A stretch of DNA of 64,000 bases from assembly GCF_008831285.2 (NCBI RefSeq), contig NC_045142.1:20959354-21023353 (forward strand), in the 5' to 3' direction. The DNA comes from Nymphaea colorata (Eukaryota > Streptophyta > Magnoliopsida > Nymphaeales > Nymphaeaceae). Below are positions 50,761 to 62,564 of the stretch, in pieces (within the stretch, counting starts at the first letter, position 1; each line of letters begins with the position of its first letter). The notes beneath the pieces are model-generated. The model was not told the origin of the DNA, ran no database searches, and worked only from the letters and a program-made list of their open reading frames with translations. Position numbers and translations under genes: made by a program.

Positions 50761-53700
50761 TACGAGGAAAGTATTTATTAGGTAGGCCCTAGGGTCAAAA
50801 GGCTGCCCTTGGCCCCGACTCAATATGGGCTGGGTACCTGTTAGGACGAGACCCGGCATCTACCAAGACCTCTGCCAGATGCCGATCCTCTCCCATGATC
50901 TCTCGGAAGAGCCGTTGGACAAAACTAAAAACAAGTTATTTACAATATGAATACCCAGCCGGACAGCAACCCCGGCTCAAAAATCCTTGGGAAGTAAAAT
51001 ACAGGAGAGGTTGCCCACCCAAAAGCTCGAACCTACTACAAATTGCTAGAAGGTTGTGAGGCTAGTACAAGTGCGATCAATACATGAATATCTCTCCTCA
51101 CTCAACAAACCATTCAAGCATGCACATCCAACACATCCTGTCATACATGCCTAGGACGGCCAAACCATACCCAAGCCCGTAGGTGGTCAGGCAGCACACA
51201 GTCATGTTTTCGGCACTTGTGCCTCCAAGGTTGTGGATGCCAAGGCTATTGCCGGGTATAAAGCAAAAGACCCAAAGAATCCCATTGTTATATGGAGGGA
51301 AGAAGTATACTTGCCAGTCGGTCCCGGCTTAGGGCAGCAAAGGACTCAGTTGAGAACCGGCAGCTTGGTGCTGCCCTCGAGTATTTCAGCAACCGAGGAT
51401 GAAGGACTCGGCCCACCTGGCCGAGGGAAGTGAAAGCTTCTGCCGATTGCTGCTGGAATACGAGAGGGGTATCCTTCTCGGCTACGGCACTCCTTGCTGA
51501 TGATGAGTAGGCTCCAGTGGATAGAGGCTCGGTTGCCTCGAAGGTGAAGGCGCTCCTTGATTCTGCCATAGAGGATAGGTCCGCCTTCGTGAGGATAAGT
51601 AGGAGGGTCTTGGTTGGGTTGAGCTGAGCTGGGTCTGATGTGACCTTGTCTGGGCTCGACCAAATGCTAGGCTCGGTTGTGGTTAAGAGAGGTAGGTTCG
51701 GGTATGGCTAATATGTAGGTGGCATGCGGTGAGGTTAGGTCTAAAGGGCAAGGGTAGGATGGGAATGATGGATGATTAGGTGTTAGGGTCGGTTGGCACA
51801 AGGTGGCGACACTTCCTCTACTTTAGGAAAGTCTCACATTGGCAACGGCTAGTGATGAGGTGGCCATAGATTATGGCAAGAGAGTTGTGCGTAATGGATA
51901 GGAAGGACGAGGGGATGTTATGGAAAGGTATGGCGCGTGGAGAAATTGGAAAGCGCGTGGGGGAATGAAGGGTTGGATATGGCAAGGGGTAATGGCGCCT
52001 GGAAGGTTTCTTGTTTTGGAGCTAACAGATCACGGGCTAGGATCTCGGGGCGGTTATGGAAAGTGGGGAAAGGGGAAGCACGTGGAGGTGGCTGGCTCCT
52101 ACCTTTTTGGAATGCATAGGAGTGGGACACGCTAGAGGGGGACTTGCCTTTGTGGTGGACCATTACAAAGAGGACTGTTGGCGCTCGAGGGAGGCTGCTC
52201 CATCCAATAATTCTGGCAGCGAGAGAGTTGCAAAATGTGGCTGGCGGCTTGGGTTTCTCAACACCTAGCATGAGCTCTCAATGAAAAGCCAGAACTGCCC
52301 TTTACAAATTACACCTTAAGAGAATATGGTGGTTATAATCCGTGGGCAATCCTAGAATGTTTTCGGGGCAATGGCTAGCTGTTTTGGTGAGGTGTGGCCA
52401 GAAAGTTGCCGACGCACAGCTGGTCTTCATCCGTCACGTACAGCTCCACCGATACTCCTCTGATTCCAGCCAAACTAGGCCAAGACACTAGTAACTAATG
52501 GGCGTCCAAACTGATATGCATGACTTCACACACCAGTTTTGTTGGAACCTGCCCCTTGTTCTAGCTGTGGCTGTGGCGGTTCCAGCAGCTTAGATCCAAC
52601 TGAAGAATAGGATCTCGATGGCCGTCAAATGACAGCTTTCTCCCCAATCTCTTTTCCACTACAAATGTTGAATGAGGGCTGTCGGTGGTTAGAGATGTCT
52701 CGATCAAACTCAGGGTTCAGCCTTAAGATTCCGACGTAGAACTGCCCCGTGGAAAGGATAGAACCGCTCCATCCCTAAGCAGCTTCTTCCTTCACCCGAT
52801 CTAGGATCTACAACTAGTTTTGCCATTTTAAAACCCATGGACCATGCAAGATGGGCCAGATCATGTGCCTTAGGGCTAGTTCATTCAGATCTATAGAACA
52901 ACCTTCAAATGGAAGTACCAAGGGGAGAACGGGTACTTGCCTATCTTCAAAGGATGCCGGTCGTCGATGCTACATAGGAAGAAATCACCCAAGTGTTGAA
53001 CGTCATTCTCCTATGCAGCCTTCCCATAGATCAATCCCAGCCTCTAAACGTCCTTGTGGTTAGGACGAATGCACCGTGGATTGAATAATACCTTGCTGGT
53101 TGGGATACATAGGTGGTATGAAGAACCATTGAAGGAGGTCGCTGGTAGCCCCTTCACGAGATCTACAACCTTGAATCCGCTCAGCTATGGAAGAAAGGAC
53201 TTTAAGAGAGAGAAGATGAAGAGAAACAGGAAGCCCATGGGTGAAACAAGAGCTCCAACCACACCGGTTGGGGTTGGAGAAGAGCTATGGCCACCGTCGG
53301 TTGAGAACAAGTGGAGAAGACAATCCCCATGTGGAGAAGGAGAGTGAAAACGATACTCAATTCTTCGTTGGCATAAAATGTGTTTAGGGTTTCCCCTTTG
53401 TACAAGACTTATATACATCAAAAGTGTCTCGGTTCTAAAGCTCTAACCTGAGATGAGACAAATGCAAAACGATTCTAAGTGTCTCAAACTGAGATGTTAC
53501 AAAAGCAACTAAAACAAAATGCTAAAGCAAATCAAACATGGGCGCGGATGTTGATCCATTTGCGACCGCTCCAAAAGATCTCAGACTTGTGAATCCAAGG
53601 GATAACTTACCTACGTTCGCCCTAGGCTGCTCTGTTGTTTTCGTAAACGTTTCGACATCCGCTTTGATCTGGCCTAAACCGAGTTGTGGTCCACTATTCT

Positions 53701-53986
53701 GATCTTCAATCTCCATGGAACTCAGCTCCAGCCAGACTCTCTCCTTTCAGCCTTTGCTGCTCCACGCTCACCTCCCACTGCAGCCACATGAGTGTTGCCT
53801 AAAGGGAATCCAAGAATTGGTCCTTCAACCTCGCCTAGGTGCCTTGTGGTGCCACCCACTCGTGTGCTCTTGACCCGACACGCGTGGGCGCCGTGGTCGA
53901 CACCTTTGGCATGGTTAGCTGCCCTGCTGCCGCAGCAATGGCCCCTATCTCGCCTTTAGCCACACTGCTGGCTGGCCTCGGCATGG
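50761..53986. repeat. G+C-richer diverged repeat region
   Basis: 50940-51185 is related to 36440-36640 (blocks listed there). The remainder has many short open frames on both strands without motif. The part at 53340-53520, read on the minus strand, has GTATATAAGTC preceded by CTCAGTTTGAGAC, reminiscent of an LTR promoter. No gag-pol domain could be read, so these are probably non-autonomous or decayed retroelements. Confidence 0.4.
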
Positions 53987-54287
53987 TTAACTTGAAAACT
54001 CTCCAATCTCCAAATTCATTTTCAAAACAAGTTCAAGTCACTTATTCAAAATGAATTTTGGTTCTGGAATCCAAAATCTCAATGCACATGCATATAGGAT
54101 TTGCATCAATAACTCGTGCATCCTTTGTCCTTGGTCCAATTACCCCTGTTAAAGGTGGAAGGAACGGTTGGACCTCGTACCGACGGGCGGATCCCTTTCT
54201 CTTGAAATATTTTCTTAACCTCAATTTTTAAAGAACTTTGCTGATTCGCATTTCGACCCCCTTTGAGAAAGGGGTGGGGTGCGAACA
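53987..54287 (+). mobile_element. 3' end fragment of the Tat/Ogre-like LTR
   Basis: About 300 bp matching the last part of the LTR at 55.1 kb (AACTTGAAAACTC.CCAAT, GCATCAATAACTCGT, CCTGTTAAAGG.GG, GTTGGACCTCGTACCGACGG). Ends GGTGCGAACA, the LTR terminus, followed by unrelated sequence and no primer-binding site. Confidence 0.8.
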
Positions 54288-55090
54288 GTACTCGACTTAT
54301 TGCTCACCCTTTTGTACAACCCAATAATTTCAAACAATGAGCCATCTATGAGGCCAATTGTATTTTTGTGTCTTATTTCTTTGAGCTTAACAGTTTGCAC
54401 ATTGTTTAATCTATGTTCCATTTCCTATAAAATTACTTGGGGGTGCCAGTTTAACTAATTTCTCTCTGCCACTCGGCAGCACAAACTACTATTTAAAATA
54501 AGAATAAAACATGTAATTCCCATCTCTTTTCCTCTCTCCCTCTCTTTGTCTCTATCTCTACATGCAAGAGGACTCAAAGGGCATGAGCTATCACTTTGTT
54601 TCTTTCTTCCACCACATTTCACTTTCAGTGGAAAACAAGCCAAAAAAAAGCAGCTACCCTGTTGAATAGAACCATTAATATACATTATATGACAGTTCAA
54701 TCATCCTTGATATTAAAGTTGTAGACTTGGTGGCAGAGACGCAGACTTAAGAGGTGGAATAAAAAGGCTCAAATCAAAATACGTATGTGAAGTTGGAAGA
54801 TTGTGTTTCCCATGGCAATATGGTGGCTATGGAAGAACAGGAATTATGAACACCATGACAACCAGAAAAAATCCAAATCTGTTACATCAGAAGCAATTGA
54901 CGTCTTTTTTATAGGACTTACCAAGTGCTAAATATGACTCCTCAAGCAAAATAACAAGTTTACACTACTTTTCATCCTTTTTCATGTAGGAAGTCTCTCA
55001 CATATATCATCAACTTCAACACAAATCAGCATCAACCACAAAAGCAAGTAGAAAACTGATATGCTAATGACACCACATTTGAAAGACGCC
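54288..55090. other. Spacer before the right-hand gypsy element
   Basis: No gene recognised. Short open frames only. Confidence 0.4.
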
Positions 55091-57671
55091 TGTTAACACT
55101 CCAAATTTTTCCCCATCAAAATTGAAGCAATGTGAAAATTTCAAAAAAGAATTGTGAAAATTTGTAATTTCAAAGCCAATTTTGAATCTAAAGAATAATT
55201 AAGATTCAAATCATGCATTTAACCCGTGACATGAATCCCAATGCAGTATTATGAGTCCAAATCCAATTACAATTGTCATTTGACATCCAAATCCAATTAC
55301 AAAATTCAAATTTTGACTTAGATCCAAGAATTGAGTCTAGAATGCTACGTAGGACCCACTTGTGGGCCCCACCTAGCCCGTGTGGTCAAGAGCCCCCACG
55401 GTCACTCCCCCCATTTAAAATAAATAAATAAATGTTTTCTCCCAATTAAATGAAAATCATTTTCAAGGAGAAATGAATGATATCATAACTAAAAACCTAA
55501 GAAAAGTGAGACATTTATGTCTCTCTCTATTCTTTAAGTAGGTCCTCTTTAAAGAGGAGTCAATTTTCAAGGAGTAATAACTAGGCTGCTCAAATTCACC
55601 AAACCTACTTAATGCAAGTAGGTTTGACTCTAGTGCACCCAAATATGGCATTAATCTCAGCTAGGCTTGGCACAGTAAAAAAGGATTTATTTTCATTGGC
55701 ATACGGCTGGGAACGATGTCCAGCTAAGGGAAACCTACGCTTCAATGTACATGTTAGTGCATAATGCATGCATATGTCGGTTTTTCTTAAATATGAATCC
55801 ACGTATCAAATTTTGAAATGGGACCCAAGGCCACGTCCTTTTCAAAGGAACCAACTTAATACCATTTTGAACTCCCTACCATGAGAGAATCCCATGGTGA
55901 GAGAGTGATTTTGCTGCATCACGTATGATGAAAATGCCTATAAGGGATGGATACGTTCTTATGAATGTGATCCACCCTTGCATGGCGAAATGATGGACGA
56001 ATAAGCTTGAGCATTGTTCTACTTTCTTTCTTATTCACAGTCATTTTGATTCATGTCTTTCAATTTAATTAATCAAGGGTAGTACGGGAGATGTGAAACA
56101 AGTTTTCAATCTTCCTACATAAAAGAACCCAACCATGAATCATCATGATTTATGAATCATGCAGTCCTTTGATAAAATTTCATTTTGAAAAGTAAGGTAC
56201 GTATATGTATACATTGTTATATATATATACATATATGTATCCGGTTTCTTGTCAAAAATCACATTCCTCTCTTAAAATCAGGTTGGAACATGTTTCCAAA
56301 CCGTTTTTTTTAAGGAAATGGGCCATTTTTATTGATTTTCCTAGTGCAAGGCTATGAATTATTTTCATTTCATTTTTACTTAACTTCAGCAAATCCATAC
56401 ATAAGATGTATGTATGTTGTTGAAATCAGACCATGTTTCATAGGAATTGGTTTAAGAATGTCAAAGTTTACATATTTGAAATACAACTAACCTAGAATCA
56501 TCCAAAGGAGTTGACGATTTCATTACTACCAAATCTAGAATTTGAATCTATTTGAAAGACTTGTCGTTTCCATCTAAGAAACAAGATATTTTTTGGAATC
56601 AATATCCACAATTTTCAGCTATTTAAATCAACACAAGGTGTGATTTTCAGCTATTTTGAGACAAAAGTGGATGTCATCCACGTCTCCCATCCATTTCAAA
56701 GATTGAACTTGGCATCATTTATATATTTTCATCATTTTGATAATTTTATGTAAGTCTCAAGCTTATGGACTACATCTCTAATTTATGTGCTTAATCATAT
56801 AATAAGCACATATAGAGAAAGTCCTACATTATAATCAATTTTCATACATAGATTGTATGACGTGCAATATGAACTTTGAGAGATTATGAGAGAGTGAAGA
56901 ATGTATGTTTCATATGAATGAATCTTGAGAGATTATGAGAGGGTGAAGAATATATGTTTCATATAGTTTCCCTTCCCGTTTCATGCATTCACCTTCACTC
57001 AAACTCAATAGCACCACATGTACATTCTCAAGACGTTAAGTGATTCAAATTTGAGTTGCAAAAAGTGACCAAGTCATATTGCAATGAGAATTTGTAAACC
57101 TCACTTAACTTCAAAAGAAAACACAAGCAATGCATTTATAATCTTTTGGCTAAAGTGCGTTTGAAAAACAACATGTTTTCTAACAATTTGGAACCTATGT
57201 TCTTTCAAAAGAATGAATTCTACAAATCACATGATTTGACAAAAGAAGAGTTCAAAATCAATTTTGATCATAAGATGATCATCATCATCTAGAGTTCACA
57301 ACAAAGAACTCAATTCCAAATCTTCAAAATCCTCAAGAATTATGTGTTTCAAATAACACCAAAACAAAGGTTTTTAAACCAACTTGAAAACCCCCCAATA
57401 TTCAAATTCATTTATTCAAAAAATGAATGTCGGTTCTTTAATCCAAAACCTCAATGCATAAGCATATAGGATTTGCATCAATAACTCGTATATGATCTAA
57501 ATGATCCTTAATCCTTGGTCTAATTGCCCCTGTTAAAGGCGGCAGGAATGGTTGGACCTCGTATTGATGGGCAGATCCCTTTCTCTTAAAAAATTTCTCA
57601 AAGCCCCAATTTTAAAAGAATTTTGCTGACTCGCATTTCGACCTCCTTGAAAAAGGGGTTGGGTGGGAACA
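55091..57671 (+). mobile_element. 5' LTR of a Tat/Ogre-like Ty3-gypsy element
   Basis: About 2.6 kb from TGTTAACACTCC to GGTGGGAACA, followed after two bases by a primer-binding site. Similar along most of its length to 18902-22577. Regulatory elements not resolved. The element extends to the right edge, and its 3' LTR is outside the window. Confidence 0.85.
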
Positions 57672-57673
57672 GA

Positions 57674-57691
57674 TGGCACACCCGGTGGGAC
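57674..57691 (+). promoter_or_regulatory. Primer-binding site of the gypsy element
   Basis: TGGCACACCCGGTGGGAC begins with TGG, the complement of the tRNA CCA end, directly after the LTR. It is not the initiator-Met type seen in the copia elements here. The tRNA was not assigned. Confidence 0.7.
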
Positions 57692-58379
57692 CCGTCATTG
57701 TTTGTCTAAGGACTTATTTGGATCATATATGAGTTATTTTCACAAATGTTGGACATCAAGTGCATAAAAAAATTTCGCAAACATGTATACCGGCATCATG
57801 TAGTGTACATTGAGGAGATTTCATGAACCTCTTTCATTTCAATTTATTCTACCCCCTCCTCAATTTAGGGATTGTATGCAGCCTATGTATGCTCTCAATT
57901 TTTCAAATCTATCTCTTAGGAATGTATGCAATAGAGCCATCTATTTTGCATCTTCTCATGAATTTTGAAAAACAAATCCTTACATATATCATATCCCGAT
58001 CATCATGTTGCTGGGCTATTTCTTGGACATTAGTCCAAGATATAGCCTTACAACTGGACCACCCAATTGGACTGAGAAGTCCCCCCATTAGTACCGAAAC
58101 AGACAATAGTCCCAGTATATGAATGGGTGAACAAGGAGAATTGGAGAGCCCAAATCTAGAAAACCCTTGGAGGAGTTTATGTCAGTACCATAAATTTGGT
58201 ATATAGGCATACCTTAAATTTTGGATAAATCGAAAATGATTCACCCATTTATTCTCCATAGGTTCGAAGACCAATTTCCAAAACAATGCATATAGGCAAG
58301 AGTCATAGGGAATGCATCATCAAATTTTCATTAATTGCTTGTTTGGATGCATATGATGTTTTACTTTGCCTCTAAGTCC
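57692..58379 (+). other. Leader of the gypsy element
   Basis: Untranslated leader. Its first 430 bp also occur at 22578-23008, proving that both LTRs belong to the same element family. Confidence 0.75.
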
Positions 58380-59661
58380 ATGTCCAAACCCAATGTCAAA
58401 ACTTTTCTTGAGTCTCTATTGGGTCAATTCATGTCAAAGTCTAATACCTTCGTGGACTGAGAAAGCATTTTCCCATATGACCACATTCTATTCGGGTCGT
58501 GTCAAGGTCGATTCGGACTTCGCATCATCCCAAGTGGAGTCTACCTACCTCAGTGGTATCTTTCATGGTACCCATCTTTTCGGTGTATGTTTCCGAACCA
58601 CTTAGAAGATTGCGGTCTCGAAGAAGCAATTAGTCTTGCCATGCAAGCTATCAATGGCGATCTAATCCATGCAATTTTTGGAAGATGGAACCCAAGGACC
58701 AACACATTCTGGTTTCCATGGGGTGAAATAACAATCACTCTTGATGAGTTCTCCAACATTATGGGTTTGCCAGAACCAAAATGAGACCCAAGAGGACCAA
58801 TTGAAGACCAGTTCCTTGTAAACCAAGGTCAAGTCAAAACTCTAGAAGTGATTCTAAAACTCACAGGAAAACGGAGCTGGCCTTTTCTAGAGAAAGATGG
58901 ACATCAATATCTTCAACTACAAGAACTTGGTGAAACATATTCTCAATTTGTCAACCCTACGTCACTATCTAGAAGTGTTGCAGACAAGTACAAAAACTCC
59001 ATGGTGACTTGTACCGCGTCTTATCTTCTTCAACAATGAAGAACACATAACGGATTTCCGCATAGCTCGCCTCTTCAGAAAATGGGGGCATATCAAAGTC
59101 CGTCACATTTCCATAGCAATGGCAGCCTTGGCATTCCTTTACAGAGGGTTGACCAAATTTTCAGTTGGAAATGCAGACTCGATAGAAGGATGTGTCTTCG
59201 CACTGCAAGCATGGTTCTACAAACACGTGGGGCTACAATCATGTCATTTTTAAAATACAGATGGTCAGTTATCCAGTATGGAGCACTACCGCAGAAAGAT
59301 GGAGGAAGTTGATGACTCCACCATCATTTGGGACTTCTTTGATCGAGAGGTCATCAAGTCAAGATACACTTACAACCGAGTCAGCGGAAGTCTTCTATTG
59401 AGACCGTTTTTCATAATTAAATATCATTCAGAGCGTTGCCTCAGGCAATTCTCACTGCGACAAAGGAAGACATATCCAATTGAGTCGGAAGGAGCCATCG
59501 TGGAGTGTGAACTAGACACTGAAGAGTAGTCCGGGATATACACCTATGCCCAGCAACGTTGGGAATCATTTGTTCACTTGTATCTTGTCCTCGGTTCAGG
59601 AATGGGTCCCGAATATGTAAAATGGTGGGATGAAGTCCGCCCATCTATCCTTCTGTCCTAG
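58380..59661 (+). pseudogene. Extra ORF1 with plant mobile domain
   Basis: About 425 codons between leader and gag. The ATG at 58380 gives MSKPNVKTFLESLLGQ. The diagnostic stretch is LIHAIFGRWNPRTNTFWFPW followed by GEITITLDEFSNIMGLPEPK, the classical start of the plant mobile domain (aminotransferase-like, PF10536): W.P.T.TF....GE...TL.D...++GLP. Later parts read FRIARLFRKWGHIKVRHISI, AALAFLYRGLTKFSVGNADS and a C-terminal YVKWWDEVRPSILL. Breaks are TGA at 58458 and 58782, a frameshift near 59030, TAA at about 59250 and TAG at 59527, so this copy is dead. The domain is known from MAIN/MAIL1-type proteins and from transposons; extra ORFs upstream of gag are known in Tat/Ogre elements. Its role in the element is unknown. 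Confidence 0.8.
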
Positions 59662-59839
59662 ATTGTCTTGTCTAGTTCATTGTCATTAAGTCAAAATTTG
59701 TCAAGTCTTGTCAAGTTGTGTTGAACTTTGTTAAGTTTTGTCATCTTTCTTTTTGAATGCAATCAAAAATTTGTCATCTCTCATCAAGTCAAATCCTGAC
59801 ATTTTCAATTTCTCTTCTTGCAAGGTGAACATCCACTTT

Positions 59840-61501
59840 ATGGTTGAAACCAGAAGCCAAAGCAGGAGAAGGATTGAAATGGAGCTTGATCAACCTTTTA
59901 TAGGAGACAGGGGAGAAGAATCCTCCTCAGAAACACCTCCCAAGCTTGAAATAAATGACCCAGAATTTGAGGAATACAAAAGATTCCAGAAATACATGAT
60001 TATGTTCAATGAAGAACAAGCCCAGGCAGAAAAAGCCAAAAATAAGGGAAAGAAAACAAGGAAATACTCATCAAGAAGTTCAGACTCTTCTGAAGACGCT
60101 ACAACAGAATCTAGTAGTGAGAAAGAACCAAAAACTTCCAAGAAAAAGAAGGGAGAATCCTGGAAAACAAAAATTCAGGAAGTTGAAAAGAAGTTAAATG
60201 CAGTACAACTTAAAGGCAAGAACAAAAGGAATTTCACTTGCGAAGATTTCTATGAAAGCTTCGAAAATGACAAGCACATAAAAAACTTACCCAAGAAATT
60301 TATGAAATTTGATGGCCATGGAGGCCCAAAGGCACATTTGGCTATGTTCTTTGCTCAATGCTACAAATTCCACCACAATCACAGGGCCCTCTTTCGATGT
60401 TTCCCCAGAAGCCTAGAAGGAATTGCAGCACAATGGTATCGAGAACACATCAACCCAGTGGAAATGAAAAATTTTGACATGTTAATCAACCTTTTCATTG
60501 AAAGGTTCATCAAAAATGTCAAAACTGCACCAACGATCACCAAACTATGCTATCTGAAACAGAGGCCAGGTGAAAAGGTGAGAGATTTTATTCAAATGTG
60601 GATGTCTTCTTGCAACAAGATGAGGGACTCAATCTCTCAATCCCATGCACTGGGATTGATCGTAAACAATTTGACACAACCATTAAGGAGCCTCATTTCC
60701 AATGCTCCAATGGAGTCTTTCATCGATCTCACTGAGAGAGCAAAATGCATTGAAGCAGGAATTGAGAATAGAGCTTTTGATGCTGTCATCCCGGTGAAAG
60801 TAAGGGAAGATACAAAGAAGAATAGCAGGAGTCAAAATGCTCCAGCCAACACCGCCACCTTCAAGAAAGAGAAGCCAGAATATCCCAAGAATAAAGGGCT
60901 AATGGACATAGCTAGTGGTAGTAGCAGTGGCACTAAAAATAAACATCCTGGATGGGGATACGATAGGAAATTCACCCCATTACAACAGAGTTATGAAGAG
61001 GTCATGCACATGTTGATCGAAAGAGGTACTCTGTTTCTCCCAAAAGTTTCCAACCCCACACCGATGATGGGGAAAAACAAAGAGCAATTTTACAAATTTC
61101 ATCGTGCTCCATGACGTGACACAGAAGACTGCCTTGTACTTAAAAATATTATGCAAGATGCAGTAGATAAAGAAATCATCAAAGAAGTCAGCGAACAACC
61201 AGACATTCTCAAAAACCCTTTTCCTAAACATGAGAAAGGAATAGTTTCGATGGTCAGATTTTCAACAGGTCGTCAAATTATGGTGACAAACAAAAGGGAT
61301 ACAGCGTCCCTGGATTTTTTTGGATTACTTTTCAAACATGATAAAGGATCCATCAATGCACAAACCAGACTGGTTAAACAAGACCATCTGACGGAGATTG
61401 ACTAGAAGTCACAAGTGTGTGACCCTGAACCATTGGAATCCATTTTCAAGGAATTAGACCCCTTACCCGAAGTTAGGAAGGGAGGATTTAGCCTTAACTA
61501 A
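59840..61501 (+). pseudogene. Ty3-gypsy gag
   Basis: Likely start ATG at 59840 (MVETRSQSRRR); the longer frame from 59738 begins with a non-ATG codon. A Ser- and Lys-rich region, EEP-type charged linker and a coiled coil precede the retrotransposon gag domain: FDGHGGPKAHLAMFFAQCYK, FPRSLEGIAAQWYREHINP, RFIKNVKTAPTITKLCYLKQ and PGEKVRDFIQMW. The end has FYKFHRAP, TGA (61112-61114), then RDTEDCLVLKNIMQDAVDKE in the same frame, an H-C motif typical of Tat/Ogre gag ends. Further in-frame stops lie at 61403 and 61499. Gag would form the particle. The stops make this copy defective. Confidence 0.85.
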
Positions 61502-61543
61502 GGAAATGGATGGGCATTTGAATTATGTGAAAATGGTCAGATC

Positions 61544-62395
61544 ATGTTCTCTGATAAAGATTTACCAATTAGAGGTGCATCGCATAATGATGCCTTGCAC
61601 ATAGTAGTAGAAACAAGGGGAACCAGAGTTTCTCATGTTTTAATTGATGGTGGAGCAAGCCTGAACATTTGTCTACAACAAACAGCTGGTGAGTTAGGCA
61701 TAAGACAGGCTGACTATACTCCATCGTCGATTTTCATCCATGGATATGATGGAACAGGACAACCATGCCTAGGATGTATATGTCTAGATCTGAATATCTC
61801 TGAGACGTATCATCGGGTTTTATTTCATGTGGTGGATATAGAACCCTCATTCAACCTATTGCTTGGCAGACCGTGGATCCATGCTACCAATGCAGTTCCT
61901 TCCACTCTACATCAGTGCATCAAATGGACTCATAACAGGAATACTATAACCATCTATGCAGAGGATAGGGAGAGTCGACTTGTGCACCCAATGATTCCAG
62001 TACCAACATATACAATTGAGGTACCCAGTACTTGAGTCTGCAAAGAAGAAAAAATATCTCAAAGTCTTAGCAAATTGGCCATTCAGAAACCAAAGAAATA
62101 GGTGTGGGTGAAAAAGGGTACCAAACCTGAAACAAGTTACAAAAGTCATCCGTTATTCAAGAAATTCTGCCAGAATGAGAAAGGATTGGATTTACTCATA
62201 CGCCATGCCTACCAGCCATTTGCTAGCCTCGGCAAACATGAAAATAGAAACTTGGAACCAGTTACCTTGACAGGACAACGAGACACTCAAGCCTTAGGAT
62301 GCCAAAGCTATGAAAAAGTGGATGCCGAGGAAGAATTCAAGTCAATACCTTTTGTCAAGAGCAATACCATGGGCAGATGTTCCCCATCAATTTGA
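61544..62395 (+). pseudogene. Ty3-gypsy aspartic protease
   Basis: Same frame as gag. The retropepsin-type active site reads VLIDGGASLNIC (GAT at 61646), in the position of the DNGSALNVCP motif common in Tat/Ogre elements, followed by IFIHGYDGTGQ and FNLLLGRPWIHATNAVPSTL, the conserved LLGRPWIH end. Stops at 62033 (TGA) and 62098 (TAG) interrupt the C-terminal extension, which runs on as VWVKKGTKPETSYKSHPLFK to 62393. It would process the polyprotein. Confidence 0.85.
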
Positions 62396-62564
62396 ATCAA
62401 CAAATCCACCATCATTTTGTCATCATTTTGTCATTTTGTCGTCATTGTACTCCAATAAACCAAATGTCTTCATTTTGTAATACCTTCAAAAATACAATGA
62501 CAAATGCAAATTACTTCCATATGCAATGTCTCAAATTTCATCTAACTTCTTTACAATCTTTAGG
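62396..62564 (+). other. Spacer with possible intron between protease and RT
   Basis: T-rich non-coding stretch separating two coding parts that are in different frames. It ends in CTTCTTTACAATCTTTAG|G, a good 3' splice site, directly before the RT-side coding sequence. Ogre elements are known for an intron at this place. A matching 5' splice site could not be fixed by eye. Confidence 0.4.

Noticed and set aside
58366-58605. 79-codon frame overlapping ORF1 start
   Set aside because: Out-of-frame shadow; the motif-bearing frame starts at 58380.
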